Assembly: GCF_001429725.1 (NCBI RefSeq)
Contig: NZ_LMHV01000043.1
Coordinates: 638,227-702,226, forward strand
Source: Rhizobium sp. Root708
Lineage (GTDB): Bacteria > Pseudomonadota > Alphaproteobacteria > Rhizobiales > Rhizobiaceae
Reading direction: 5' to 3'
Length of the DNA: 64,000 nt
Positions 51,526-59,784 of this stretch are shown here, one piece after another. A program made the position numbers and the translations under genes. Each line of letters begins with the position of its first letter. Position 1 is the stretch's first letter. The notes under the pieces were generated by a model. That model was not told the DNA's origin, did not search any database, and was given only the letters and a program-made list of their open reading frames with translations.

Positions 51526-52107
51526 TTATGCGTCGTCGTCTTCGGCGTTGCCGTCAGCTTCCGGATCGAAGAAGTCTTCAGGACGAAGAGCGTCTTCGTC
51601 AACACCGTAGATGGCGTCAACAGACGTCAGGGTTTCGCCCTGCTTCTGACGTTCAGCTTCTTCAGCCGAACGAGCAACGTTGAGCTCGATCTTGATTTCG
51701 ACTTCGGCGTGAAGCTGAAGTTCGACTTCGTGCAGGCCAATGGCCTTGATCGGCGTGTTCAGGTGAACCTGGTTGCGGCCGATGTTGAAGCCTTCGGCAG
51801 CGAGGATTTCAACAACGTCGCGAGCCGCGACCGAGCCGTACATCTGGCCGGTTTCGCCAGCCGAGCGAACGACGATGAAGGACTTGCCTTCGAGAGCGTC
51901 GGCAACCGTCTGGGCTTCGGACTTGCGCTCGAGGTTACGAGCTTCGAGCGTTGCGCGCTCGGATTCGAAACGCTTCTTGTTGGCTTCGTTGGAACGAAGA
52001 GCCTTGCCGAGCGGCAGGAGGTAGTTACGAGCGAAGCCGTCGCGAACCTTTACGGTTTCGCCCATCTGGCCGAGCTTGGAGATGCGTTCAAGAAGAATGA
52101 CTTCCAT
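51526..52107 (-). CDS. rplI: 50S ribosomal protein L9
   Basis: L9 binds 23S rRNA domain V. The 193-residue protein begins MEVILLERISKLGQMGETV and has the N-terminal domain signature VKVRDGFARNYLLP, a connecting helix, and a long acidic C-terminal tail typical of rhizobia (DPEADGNAEDDDA at the end). It is 21 nt downstream of the DUF2232 gene. Confidence 0.96.
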   Translation of the reverse strand: MEVILLERISKLGQMGETVKVRDGFARNYLLPLGKALRSNEANKKRFESERATLEARNLERKSEAQTVADALEGKSFIVVRSAGETGQMYGSVAARDVVEILAAEGFNIGRNQVHLNTPIKAIGLHEVELQLHAEVEIKIELNVARSAEEAERQKQGETLTSVDAIYGVDEDALRPEDFFDPEADGNAEDDDA

Positions 52108-52128
52108 GTTCGTGTTCCTTTCGTGTCT

Positions 52129-53112
52129 CTAGATTTTCGTGTCTGTCTGTTTGGGGGCATCAGCATCCTTGTTCGGGGTCAGCGCGATCGCCTTGCGGGT
52201 ATCGCTCAAGCCCAACACGAGGATGAAAAAGGCTGGCACCATCAGGAGTAGCGATGCCAGGTAGCAGAGGATGAGCGCCGGCAAGCGCCAATCCTTGCCG
52301 CGCGTGCGGAAGTGCAGCGCGGCGAATCCGGAAAGCAGGAAGCCGGCGCCGAAGGTGCCGACGACAGTTGCTCCGATCATCGCCGGCAGGCCGCCGAAGA
52401 AGGTGGCGGCGAGACCGATGAGGAAGATGAAGATCGAATTGCGGTTCATACGCAGCGCCGAGGGGATATCCTCGCGCGGGCGCAGGCCGCGGCCGGATGA
52501 GGTGACGATCCGGCTTGCGATGTAATAGGCGGCAAACAGCATGATCACCCACATGCCGCCCTGGATGGCGGGCAGCATGAGCAGGACAAGCGCCTTGGTC
52601 TGCGCTGCCACGGCCGGATCTGGCGAAAACTCGGGCTGCTGCTGTGAAAGCGAGCCGAACAGCACGTCGACCAGGCGATCGATAAGCTCGGGGCCGTAAC
52701 CGATCATCACGCCGACGACGATGACGGCGATCGTGACGAGGCCGCAGAGGTGCAGCAGGATATCCGAAAGCGGATACCAGGCCATCAGATGGTCGGGGCC
52801 GCCGATTTCGGAGGCGGGGCGGGCAAGGTTTGCAAGGTGGCTCAGCCAGCCTGCCGGCAGCAGCGTGACCAGCGTCATCATCAGCGCGAAGGTCGGCGAG
52901 ATGGCGATCGCGCCGAGTGCAGCGGCGGTGACGACGGCAGCGATTGCCGCCATGTTGCCCCAGCCGAGGCCGACGAGAAGAATGGGGAGGGCCGAAGCAG
53001 CGTAGAGAACCGCACTGAACGACGGCTGCAGGCTTGCGCCAAGCACCAGGAGTGCGGCGGTCAATCCGGCGAGTGCGCCGATGCCTAGCGTTTTTTTGTC
53101 CAGTTTGTTCAC
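52129..53112 (-). CDS. DUF2232 membrane protein
   Basis: A 327-residue integral membrane protein with about eight hydrophobic segments. The N terminus TLGIGALAGLTAALLVLGASLQPSF fits DUF2232, whose rhizobial members lie between rpsR and rplI. A soluble loop contains LVDVLFGSLSQQQPEFSPD. The function is unknown; the constant position among ribosomal protein genes suggests an envelope or ribosome-linked role. The C terminus is hydrophilic. Confidence 0.85.
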   Translation of the reverse strand: MNKLDKKTLGIGALAGLTAALLVLGASLQPSFSAVLYAASALPILLVGLGWGNMAAIAAVVTAAALGAIAISPTFALMMTLVTLLPAGWLSHLANLARPASEIGGPDHLMAWYPLSDILLHLCGLVTIAVIVVGVMIGYGPELIDRLVDVLFGSLSQQQPEFSPDPAVAAQTKALVLLMLPAIQGGMWVIMLFAAYYIASRIVTSSGRGLRPREDIPSALRMNRNSIFIFLIGLAATFFGGLPAMIGATVVGTFGAGFLLSGFAALHFRTRGKDWRLPALILCYLASLLLMVPAFFILVLGLSDTRKAIALTPNKDADAPKQTDTKI

Positions 53113-53223
53113 GGTCGCTGTCCTGCTTCATCAAGCAGTTAGAGGGTTTTTCCGAATCGGTTTCAGAAAGACCTCAACATGGGTTTTAAGAGTTCCGATC
53201 CGCGCCCATCGCGAAAGGGAGAA

Positions 53224-53245
53224 GGGAAGGCATTTCTGCCTTCCC
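53224..53245 (-). terminator. Terminator after rpsR
   Basis: A 9-bp stem (gggaaggca/tgccttccc, loop tttc) lies 22 nt past the rpsR stop. On the minus strand it is followed by a pyrimidine-rich ttctcccttt. It would separate rpsF-rpsR from the DUF2232-rplI pair. Confidence 0.75.
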
Positions 53246-53267
53246 TCGATTTGGTCTCGTCAGCCGA

Positions 53268-53516
53268 TTAAGCGACGACGTACGGCAGCAGGCCGAGGAA
53301 ACGAGCGCGCTTGATCGCCTGAGCGAGTTCGCGCTGCTTCTTCTGCGAAACAGCCGTGATACGGGAAGGAACGATCTTGCCGCGCTCGGAAATGTAGCGC
53401 TGCAGGAGACGAACGTCCTTGTAGTCGATGCGCGGAGCGTTTGCGCCGGAGAACGGGCAAGTCTTGCGACGACGGTGGAACGGACGACGAACCGGTGCGG
53501 AGGAAGATTCAGACAT
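53268..53516 (-). CDS. rpsR: 30S ribosomal protein S18
   Basis: S18 forms a heterodimer with S6 on the 16S rRNA central domain. The 82-residue protein has the S18 signature IDYKDVRLLQRYISERGKI, the basic GARFLGLLPY-type end and an N-terminal Ser/Arg-rich leader. It begins 12 nt after the rpsF stop, so rpsF-rpsR are one operon. Confidence 0.96.
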   Translation of the reverse strand: MSESSSAPVRRPFHRRRKTCPFSGANAPRIDYKDVRLLQRYISERGKIVPSRITAVSQKKQRELAQAIKRARFLGLLPYVVA

Positions 53517-53528
53517 TATCAGTTCTCC

Positions 53529-53987
53529 TTATGCACGGTCTTCGCGCGGAGCGCGATCGGGACGCGGGCCACGCTGGAAGTCGCCGTCACGACGCGGCGG
53601 ACGGTCACCGAACTCGCGGCGCGGGCCACGGTCGCCGCCTTCACGCGGGCCGCGGTCGTCGCGGTCGCGCTTCTGCATCATGGCAGACGGGCCTTCTTCG
53701 TGAGCTTCAACAGCGATCGTCATGTAGCGCAGGACGTCTTCGCTGATGCGCATCTGACGTTCCATTTCCTGGACAGCAGCCGACGGCGCGTCGATGTCCA
53801 CGAGAACGTAGTGAGCCTTGCGGTTCTTCTTGATGCGGTAGGTCAGGGACTTGAGGCCCCAGTTTTCTACGCGCCCGACCTTACCGCCGTTAGCTTCGAT
53901 AACACCCTTGTACTGTTCTACGAGGGCATCGACCTGCTGAGCGGAAATATCCTGTCGGGCAAGGAATACATGTTCATAAAGAGCCAT
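53529..53987 (-). CDS. rpsF: 30S ribosomal protein S6
   Basis: The 152-residue protein starts MALYEHVFLARQDISAQQVD and contains the S6 block GLKSLTYRIKKNRKAHYVL. The C-terminal extension (from about 110) is Arg/Asp/Gly-rich and intrinsically disordered, longer than in E. coli but usual in Rhizobiales. The 255-bp upstream region to the cyclase gene should carry the rps promoter and leader. Confidence 0.96.
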   Translation of the reverse strand: MALYEHVFLARQDISAQQVDALVEQYKGVIEANGGKVGRVENWGLKSLTYRIKKNRKAHYVLVDIDAPSAAVQEMERQMRISEDVLRYMTIAVEAHEEGPSAMMQKRDRDDRGPREGGDRGPRREFGDRPPRRDGDFQRGPRPDRAPREDRA

Positions 53988-54242
53988 GACAGCTTTGCCT
54001 TTCTTGCGTTTTATTCAACCCGATATTCGGCGGCTAAGCCTCAACGACTGCTCCTGATTGGGTAAACCCAGGCAAGAAAAGCGTTCCGAGACGGTCGAGA
54101 GCGGAGACACGGGAGGCTGGAACGCTTCCGTTCCGAACGATTTCCCGTGGGAAACCGGCCCTCCGTTCAGCCACCAGCCAGAAGACCGGGTTTTGCGAAC
54201 AGGGCGGCTTATACGGATTTTTGGCGGAAACGCAAGGGACCG

Positions 54243-56018
54243 TCAGCAATGTTCTCGTTGCGAGTTCAGCGAAGGCAGCCCCGCCTTGCGCAGGCCGTCG
54301 ACGAAATGATCGTAATGCGCGGGCGCGACGTAGGGCGTCAGGATCTTCCAATAGTGCTCGAGATCTGCCGGAACGTTTGCCAGAATCTCCGGTATCAGCC
54401 GCCGTGCTTCGTCTTGCCGATCGAGCTGCCCGAGGCTTGCAAGCAGCACGACGCGGTTGAAATAGGCGCGGCGCAGGGACAGTCCACGCTCGGAATAATG
54501 GATAGCTTCCTCGTAGTTGCCGAGATGGTAGTGCGATAGAGCCAGCCGATCGAGGATGAGATAGGTCAAGGGATCGTGCGGGCTGAGCCGCAGCGCCATG
54601 TGAAGCGGGTCATAGGCTTCCGCGAAGTGACCGGTGAAGATGCGGGCCCATCCCAGCCCCATGTGGGCGAGGGCAAAGTTCGGATTGAGATCGATCGCCT
54701 GCTGCGCTTCCTCTACCGCGGCGGGGGCGTTGTGCCCAACGAAATGGCCAAGGCACATCGCGTAGTGCGAGTAGGGGTCGCGTGGATCGATGGCCAGCGA
54801 GCGCTCGGCAGCGGCCCGAAGCTCACTGCTATCCCTGTCGACCTCGTCGCTGAAGCCGTGAAAGCAGCGCGCGTACAGGGAGCGGGCCAGCATCATGTGC
54901 GCTCGGGCAAAGTCCGGGTCGAGTTCGATGGCGCGCCGATGCCAGGCGATGGCCTCGGTAAAATGCTCGGCGGTATCCTGCGCGTTATGCAACCAGGTTC
55001 CGCGCATATGGCTCTCGTAGGCGTCGAGATTGCCGGTGGTCCGCAGAAGCGCGCGGCGGCTTTCGCCGATGAGGATTTCCGGTTCGATGGCCCCGACGAC
55101 GTTCTGGGTAAGCTCGTCCTGAATCGCGAAGATGTCGGCGATCTCCCGGTCGTAGCGTTGCGCCCAGAGATGAACGCCGCTCTCCGCCTCGATGAGCTGG
55201 CCGGTAACGCGAACCCGCGACCCGGCGCGGCGCACGCTGCCTTCGACAAGATAGCGGACACCGAGATCGCGCCCGATCTGCTTCACATCGACAGCTCGCC
55301 CTTTATAGGCAAACGACGAGTTCTGGGCGATGACGAAGAACCACCGATAAAGCGACAGGGCGGTGATGATGTCCTCCGTCAGTCCATCGGCGAAGAATTC
55401 CTGTTCCGGGTCGTCGGACATGTTGACGAAGGGCAGAACCGCGATCGATGGCTTGTCCGGCAGTCTGAGCGGGCCGCCGAGAGCGCCGGTTTCCAGTGGG
55501 TCCTCTCCGCCCCAGTGCACACGATGAACGGATACCGGCCGCGGAATGTTCTTCAGGGTGCGGTCGCCCATCGGGATCAGGGGGAAATCCAGTTTCCCCT
55601 CGATATGTTCGCGCAATGCGCCCGAGATGCAGATGCCTGAAGGTAGAGCCACTTCCTGCAGCCGCGCCGCAACGTTGACGCCATCGCCTAACAGGTTGCC
55701 TCCGGAGACGACGACATCGCCGAGATTGAGGCCCAGGCGGAACTCCATACGCCGGTCGGGCGGCAGGTCCGCGTTGCGCCGATTGAGTGCGCGCTGGATG
55801 GCGACCGCGGCGCGAACGCCCTGCACGGCGCTCGGAAATTCAGCAACGACGCTATCCCCGGCACTGCCGAAAATACGGCCGCCATGTTCGCTGACAAGAT
55901 CGCTGATCGTGGCGCTATAGACGCTCAAGGTCGCAAGCGCATCTTCCTCGTTGGCTGCAACAAGGCGGCTGTAACCGGCAACGTCGCCGGCAAGGATGAC
56001 TGCGAGCTTTCGTTCCAC
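54243..56018 (-). CDS. Class III adenylate/guanylate cyclase with TolB-like and TPR regions
   Basis: A 591-residue protein. The N-terminal cyclase homology domain (about 1-170) has the metal-binding Asp in LAGDVAGYSRL (D12), a second acidic site in GSAGDSVVAEF, and the transition-state Asn/Arg in LGDGVNVAARLQ. A linker is followed by a TolB N-terminal-like segment (SIAVLPFVNMSDDPEQEFFADGL) and a C-terminal TPR region (from about 330). There is no membrane segment. It should be catalytically competent; the TPR part may bind a protein partner. This architecture is abundant in rhizobia. Confidence 0.9.
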   Translation of the reverse strand: MERKLAVILAGDVAGYSRLVAANEEDALATLSVYSATISDLVSEHGGRIFGSAGDSVVAEFPSAVQGVRAAVAIQRALNRRNADLPPDRRMEFRLGLNLGDVVVSGGNLLGDGVNVAARLQEVALPSGICISGALREHIEGKLDFPLIPMGDRTLKNIPRPVSVHRVHWGGEDPLETGALGGPLRLPDKPSIAVLPFVNMSDDPEQEFFADGLTEDIITALSLYRWFFVIAQNSSFAYKGRAVDVKQIGRDLGVRYLVEGSVRRAGSRVRVTGQLIEAESGVHLWAQRYDREIADIFAIQDELTQNVVGAIEPEILIGESRRALLRTTGNLDAYESHMRGTWLHNAQDTAEHFTEAIAWHRRAIELDPDFARAHMMLARSLYARCFHGFSDEVDRDSSELRAAAERSLAIDPRDPYSHYAMCLGHFVGHNAPAAVEEAQQAIDLNPNFALAHMGLGWARIFTGHFAEAYDPLHMALRLSPHDPLTYLILDRLALSHYHLGNYEEAIHYSERGLSLRRAYFNRVVLLASLGQLDRQDEARRLIPEILANVPADLEHYWKILTPYVAPAHYDHFVDGLRKAGLPSLNSQREHC

Positions 56019-56135
56019 GGCACAAGGCTCCTGCGGCGCTGCCAGAGCTCTGTGAACCTAGCTGAAATGCCCCGAGCGGAGAAGCAAAATCGCTTTGCTC
56101 GTTGAACGTGCTTTTGTTTTCGGGCCATGGGGCGC

Positions 56136-56165
56136 GTCTGGCACGCGCAGGTCTGGCACGCGCAG
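56136..56165. repeat. 15-bp tandem direct repeat
   Basis: gtctggcacgcgcag occurs twice head-to-tail (56136-56150 and 56151-56165) in the gap between the cyclase and aldo/keto reductase genes. No function is evident. Confidence 0.85.
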
Positions 56166-56170
56166 AAAGA

Positions 56171-56193
56171 ACCCGGCCGCACACCGGCCGGGT
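56171..56193 (-). terminator. Terminator after aldo/keto reductase gene
   Basis: A perfect 9-bp stem (acccggccg/cggccgggt, 5-nt loop) lies 9 nt past the stop codon, followed on the minus strand by tctttctgcg. Confidence 0.75.
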
Positions 56194-56202
56194 CGATATG
56201 CC

Positions 56203-57246
56203 TTAGATCGACATCGGATACTGACGGTGAACCGCCTCGATCTCCGTCATCACCTCATGCGACAGCTTCAGGCCGATCGCGCCGATGTCCGTTTCGAGCT
56301 GCTTCATCGTCGTTGCACCGATGATGACCGATGCCATGAAGCGGCGTGTCAGGCAGAAGGCGAGCGCCATCGCCGAGGGGTCGAGGCCATGGCGAGCAGC
56401 GATCTCCAGATAGGCCTTCGTTGGTGCCTCCTGCAAAGGCTGCAGGCGGCCGCCAAGATCGCTGTTGATCGAGCCGCGCGAGCCTTCGGGTTTGGCGCCT
56501 CCGACATATTTGCCGCTGAGGATGCCGCCGGCGAGAGGCGAGTAGGCGAGCAGGCCAATATCCTCGTGATGCGACAGTTCTGCGAGGTCGAGGTCATAGT
56601 GCCGGTAGAGCAGATTGTACTCGTTCTGGATGGTCGCGACGCGCGGCAGTCCGAGCGTCTCTGAAAGCGTGAGATACTTTTGCGTGCCCCAGGTCGTCTC
56701 GTTGGATAGGCCGATCGCCCGCACCTTGCCCTCCTTCACGAGCTCGCCCATCGTTTCGAGAATCTCGGTGATGTTGGCGATTGCCTTGGCACGGTCCTGC
56801 TTGAAGGGATCGTAGTGCCAGTTCTGGCGGAAGTGGAAATGGCCGCGGCTTGGCCAGTGGATCTGGTAGAGATCGACATAGTCAGTCTTCAGCCGCTTCA
56901 GGCTTGCCTCGATCGCGAGGCGGATATTCTTCGCATCGGCGCCGTCACCACCGCGCAGATAGGAGCGGCCGGGGCCCGCAACCTTCGTGGCGAGCACGAT
57001 GTCCTTGCGCTTGCCGCTCTTCTGGAACCAAGTGCCGATGTAGTCTTCCGTCAGTCCCTGCGTCTCCGCCGAAACCGGCGTGGTCGGGTAGAGCTCGGCC
57101 GTATCGAAGAAGTTGACGCCCTTCTCGACGGAATAATCCATCTGCTCATGCGCTTCGGCTTCGGTGTTTTGCGTGCCCCAGGTCATGGTGCCCAGGCAGA
57201 TTTCGGACACGGAAATATCGGTGCGGCCAAGTTTCTTGTATTTCAT
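56203..57246 (-). CDS. Aldo/keto reductase (Tas-like)
   Basis: A 347-residue NADPH-dependent oxidoreductase. Visible motifs are FFDTAELYPTTP (Asp/Tyr), VLATKVAGPG (Lys) and LYQIHWPSRG (His). The long insert after the Lys and the C-terminal ASVIIGATTMKQLETDIGA place it with Tas/YghZ-type enzymes. ATG 57246 is used, as the frame open upstream does not resemble the family. It is divergent from fabD; the substrate is unknown. Confidence 0.92.
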   Translation of the reverse strand: MKYKKLGRTDISVSEICLGTMTWGTQNTEAEAHEQMDYSVEKGVNFFDTAELYPTTPVSAETQGLTEDYIGTWFQKSGKRKDIVLATKVAGPGRSYLRGGDGADAKNIRLAIEASLKRLKTDYVDLYQIHWPSRGHFHFRQNWHYDPFKQDRAKAIANITEILETMGELVKEGKVRAIGLSNETTWGTQKYLTLSETLGLPRVATIQNEYNLLYRHYDLDLAELSHHEDIGLLAYSPLAGGILSGKYVGGAKPEGSRGSINSDLGGRLQPLQEAPTKAYLEIAARHGLDPSAMALAFCLTRRFMASVIIGATTMKQLETDIGAIGLKLSHEVMTEIEAVHRQYPMSI

Positions 57247-57454
57247 CTGAAAGCCTTGAAGGTGATCTGAAAAAGGATTGGTCTGAAAGACGGGCGCAAA
57301 TCTAGACCGGAATCGAGCAAGCGCAAGAGGTAAAGCCAGCCTTTCTCGCAGCCGCGAAAGCCTTGGAACGCGGGCGTCCGCCACTTGACTCTGCAGGAAA
57401 GAATGTCAATTGGAGGCGAAATAACCAGAGGTCCATTTAAAAAAGGACATAGGA

Positions 57455-58399
57455 ATGAGCATCGCTTTTACATTTCCGGGACAAGGCAGCCAGGCTGTCG
57501 GCATGGGCAAGGATTTTGCCGAGAATTACGCCGAGGCGCGCGCTGTCTTCCAAGAAGTCGACGACGCTCTGGGTGAAAAGCTGTCGGAGACCATGTTCAA
57601 TGGTCCGGAAGACAAGCTGACCCTGACGGCCAACGCACAGCCGGCCCTGATGGCGGTCTCGATGGCGGTCATCCGCGTCCTCGAAGCCAAGGGCGTGGAC
57701 CTCAAGGCGAAAGTCTCCTATGTCGCAGGCCATTCGCTCGGCGAGTACTCCGCCCTCTGTGCAGCCGGAACCTTCTCGCTAACCGACACCGCGCGCCTGC
57801 TGCGCATTCGCGGCAATGCCATGCAGGCTGCCGTGCCTGTTGGCGTTGGCGCCATGGCTGCGATCATCGGCCTGGAACACGCTGACGTCGTTGCTGTCTG
57901 CGAAGAAGCTTCTGCCGTCGGATCCTGCCAGATCGCCAACGACAACGGTGGTGGTCAGATCGTCATTTCGGGCGAGAAGGCAGCCGTCGAAAAGGGCGCC
58001 GCGATCGCGACCGAAAAGGGTGCCAAGCGCGCGATCCTTCTGCCGGTTTCCGCTCCCTTCCATTCCTCGCTGATGGCTCCGGCTGCGGACGCGATGCGCG
58101 AAGCGCTGGCAACGGTCAAGAAGTCCAATCCGGTCGTGCCTATTATCGCCAACGTCCGCGCGGCACCCGTGACCGATGCCGACGAGATCGCAACGCTGCT
58201 CGTGGAACAGGTGACGGGCCAGGTTCGCTGGCGCGAAACGGTTGAATGGTTTGCCGCCAACGGCGCGACGACACTTTACGAGATTGGCTCCGGCAAGGTC
58301 CTGACCGGTCTCGCGCGCCGTATCGACAAGACTGTGAACGGCATTGCCGTCAACACGCCTGCCGATATCGATGCGGCTGTTGCCGCCCTGATGGCCTGA
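57455..58399 (+). CDS. fabD: Malonyl-CoA:ACP transacylase
   Basis: The enzyme loads malonate from CoA onto acyl carrier protein. The 314-residue protein begins AFTFPGQGSQAVGMG, and the active-site Ser94 lies in AGHSLGEYSAL. The histidine partner is in VSAPFHSSLM. ATG 57455 has agg just upstream. It is 29 nt upstream of fabG and ends at a terminator after fabG, so fabD-fabG form a bicistronic unit. Confidence 0.96.
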   Translation: MSIAFTFPGQGSQAVGMGKDFAENYAEARAVFQEVDDALGEKLSETMFNGPEDKLTLTANAQPALMAVSMAVIRVLEAKGVDLKAKVSYVAGHSLGEYSALCAAGTFSLTDTARLLRIRGNAMQAAVPVGVGAMAAIIGLEHADVVAVCEEASAVGSCQIANDNGGGQIVISGEKAAVEKGAAIATEKGAKRAILLPVSAPFHSSLMAPAADAMREALATVKKSNPVVPIIANVRAAPVTDADEIATLLVEQVTGQVRWRETVEWFAANGATTLYEIGSGKVLTGLARRIDKTVNGIAVNTPADIDAAVAALMA

Positions 58400-58428
58400 T
58401 AGATTTAACGATTACAAGGAACACTTCC

Positions 58429-59166
58429 ATGCTCGATCTTTCCGGCCGCAAGGCTCTGGTCACCGGCGCCTCTGGCGGCATCGGTGAAGAAATCGCCCGC
58501 CTCCTGCACAAGCAGGGCGCCATCGTCGGTCTGCACGGCACCCGCGTCGAGAAGCTCGAGGCGCTGGCAAACGACCTCGGCGATCGCGTCAAGATCTTCC
58601 CGGCAAACCTTGCCGACCGCGACGAAGTCAAGGCGCTCGGCGTCAAGGCCGAAGCCGACCTCGAAGGCGTCGACATCCTCGTCAACAACGCCGGCATCAC
58701 CAAGGACGGCCTCTTCGTTCGCATGAGCGACGAGGACTGGGATAACGTCATCGAAGTGAACCTGACGGCGATGTTCCGCCTGACCCGCGAGCTGACGCAT
58801 CCGATGATGCGCCGCCGCTATGGCCGCATCATCAACATCACCTCCGTTGTCGGCGTGACCGGTAATCCGGGCCAGGCGAACTACTGTGCCTCGAAGGCCG
58901 GGATGATCGGCTTCACCAAGTCGCTGGCCCAGGAGATCGCAACCCGCAACGTCACCGTCAACTGCGTGGCTCCGGGTTTCATCGAAAGCGCCATGACCGG
59001 CAAGCTGAACGACAAGCAGAAGGAAGCGATCATGGGAGCGATCCCGATGAAGCGCATGGGCACGGGCGCTGAAGTGGCCTCCGCGGTCGCCTATCTCGCT
59101 TCGTCGGAAGCCTCTTATATGACAGGCCAGACGCTGCACGTAAACGGCGGCATGGCCATGATCTGA
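58429..59166 (+). CDS. fabG: 3-oxoacyl-ACP reductase
   Basis: This NADPH-dependent enzyme performs the first reduction in fatty acid elongation. The 245-residue SDR has TGASGGIGEE at the N terminus, NNAGIT, the catalytic Ser in NITSVVG, and YCASKAG with Tyr and Lys. ATG 58429 has aagga 10 nt upstream. The frame open to 58246 is antisense-like noise across fabD and is rejected. Confidence 0.96.
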   Translation: MLDLSGRKALVTGASGGIGEEIARLLHKQGAIVGLHGTRVEKLEALANDLGDRVKIFPANLADRDEVKALGVKAEADLEGVDILVNNAGITKDGLFVRMSDEDWDNVIEVNLTAMFRLTRELTHPMMRRRYGRIINITSVVGVTGNPGQANYCASKAGMIGFTKSLAQEIATRNVTVNCVAPGFIESAMTGKLNDKQKEAIMGAIPMKRMGTGAEVASAVAYLASSEASYMTGQTLHVNGGMAMI

Positions 59167-59172
59167 AACGGG

Positions 59173-59197
59173 AAACTGCCTCTTGAGGCAGTTTTCC
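59173..59197 (+). terminator. Terminator after fabG
   Basis: A 9-bp stem (aaactgcct/aggcagttt, loop cttg) is followed by ttt. It uncouples fabDG from acpP. Confidence 0.85.
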
Positions 59198-59456
59198 CCG
59201 CAATAGCGTGTTGACCAACCCGATGGGGTTGATTTTCTGGCTTTGCGGCAGACTTAAACCGTGTTAAGCGGGCCATTGACTGTGAACAGTCTCCCGAGAA
59301 AGAAGACGGACCGGCGGGCTTTTGTGCAAGCCTGGGACATTTCTGGCAGCCGGGTTGAAAGAGTTTGCCGAAGGTGACTTCAAAAGCGCCGCAGGCTGAA
59401 ACAGGGTAGGGATGTCACAAGGCATTCTGATCAGACATAAGGTCGAGGAAACCGAC

Positions 59457-59693
59457 ATGAGCGATATCGCAGAACGCGTAAAGAAAATTGTTATTGATCA
59501 TCTTGGCGTCGATGCCGACAAGGTTGTCGAAGGCGCAAGCTTCATCGACGATCTGGGCGCTGACTCGCTCGACACCGTCGAACTGGTCATGGCATTCGAA
59601 GAAGAATTCGGCGTCGAAATTCCTGATGACGCTGCAGACTCGATCCTGACGGTCGGCGACGCTGTAAAGTTTATCGAAAAGGCTCAGGCTTAA
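59457..59693 (+). CDS. acpP: Acyl carrier protein
   Basis: The 78-residue carrier of fatty acid intermediates. Ser37 in DLGADSLDTVEL is the phosphopantetheine site filled by AcpS. The acidic, helical profile is standard. ATG 59457 has gagg 8 nt upstream. The gene has terminators on both sides and so is likely a highly expressed monocistron; about 260 bp of upstream sequence is available for its own promoter. Confidence 0.97.
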   Translation: MSDIAERVKKIVIDHLGVDADKVVEGASFIDDLGADSLDTVELVMAFEEEFGVEIPDDAADSILTVGDAVKFIEKAQA

Positions 59694-59708
59694 TCCTGAG
59701 CACTTGAG

Positions 59709-59735
59709 AAAGGGCGGACCCAGAGTCCGCCCTTT
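59709..59735 (+). terminator. Terminator after acpP
   Basis: An 11-bp stem (aaagggcggac/gtccgcccttt, loop ccaga) is followed by TTTT. It is strong and isolates acpP from fabF. Confidence 0.9.
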
Positions 59736-59784
59736 TTATTTCTGGCATGGCTCCAAGAACATAAAAGGCGGGGGAATGCAGTCG

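Noticed and set aside
53988..54242. Possible S6:S18 autoregulatory leader before rpsF
   Set aside because: Such leaders exist in many bacteria, but I could not identify the required CCG-bulge stem with confidence in this sequence.
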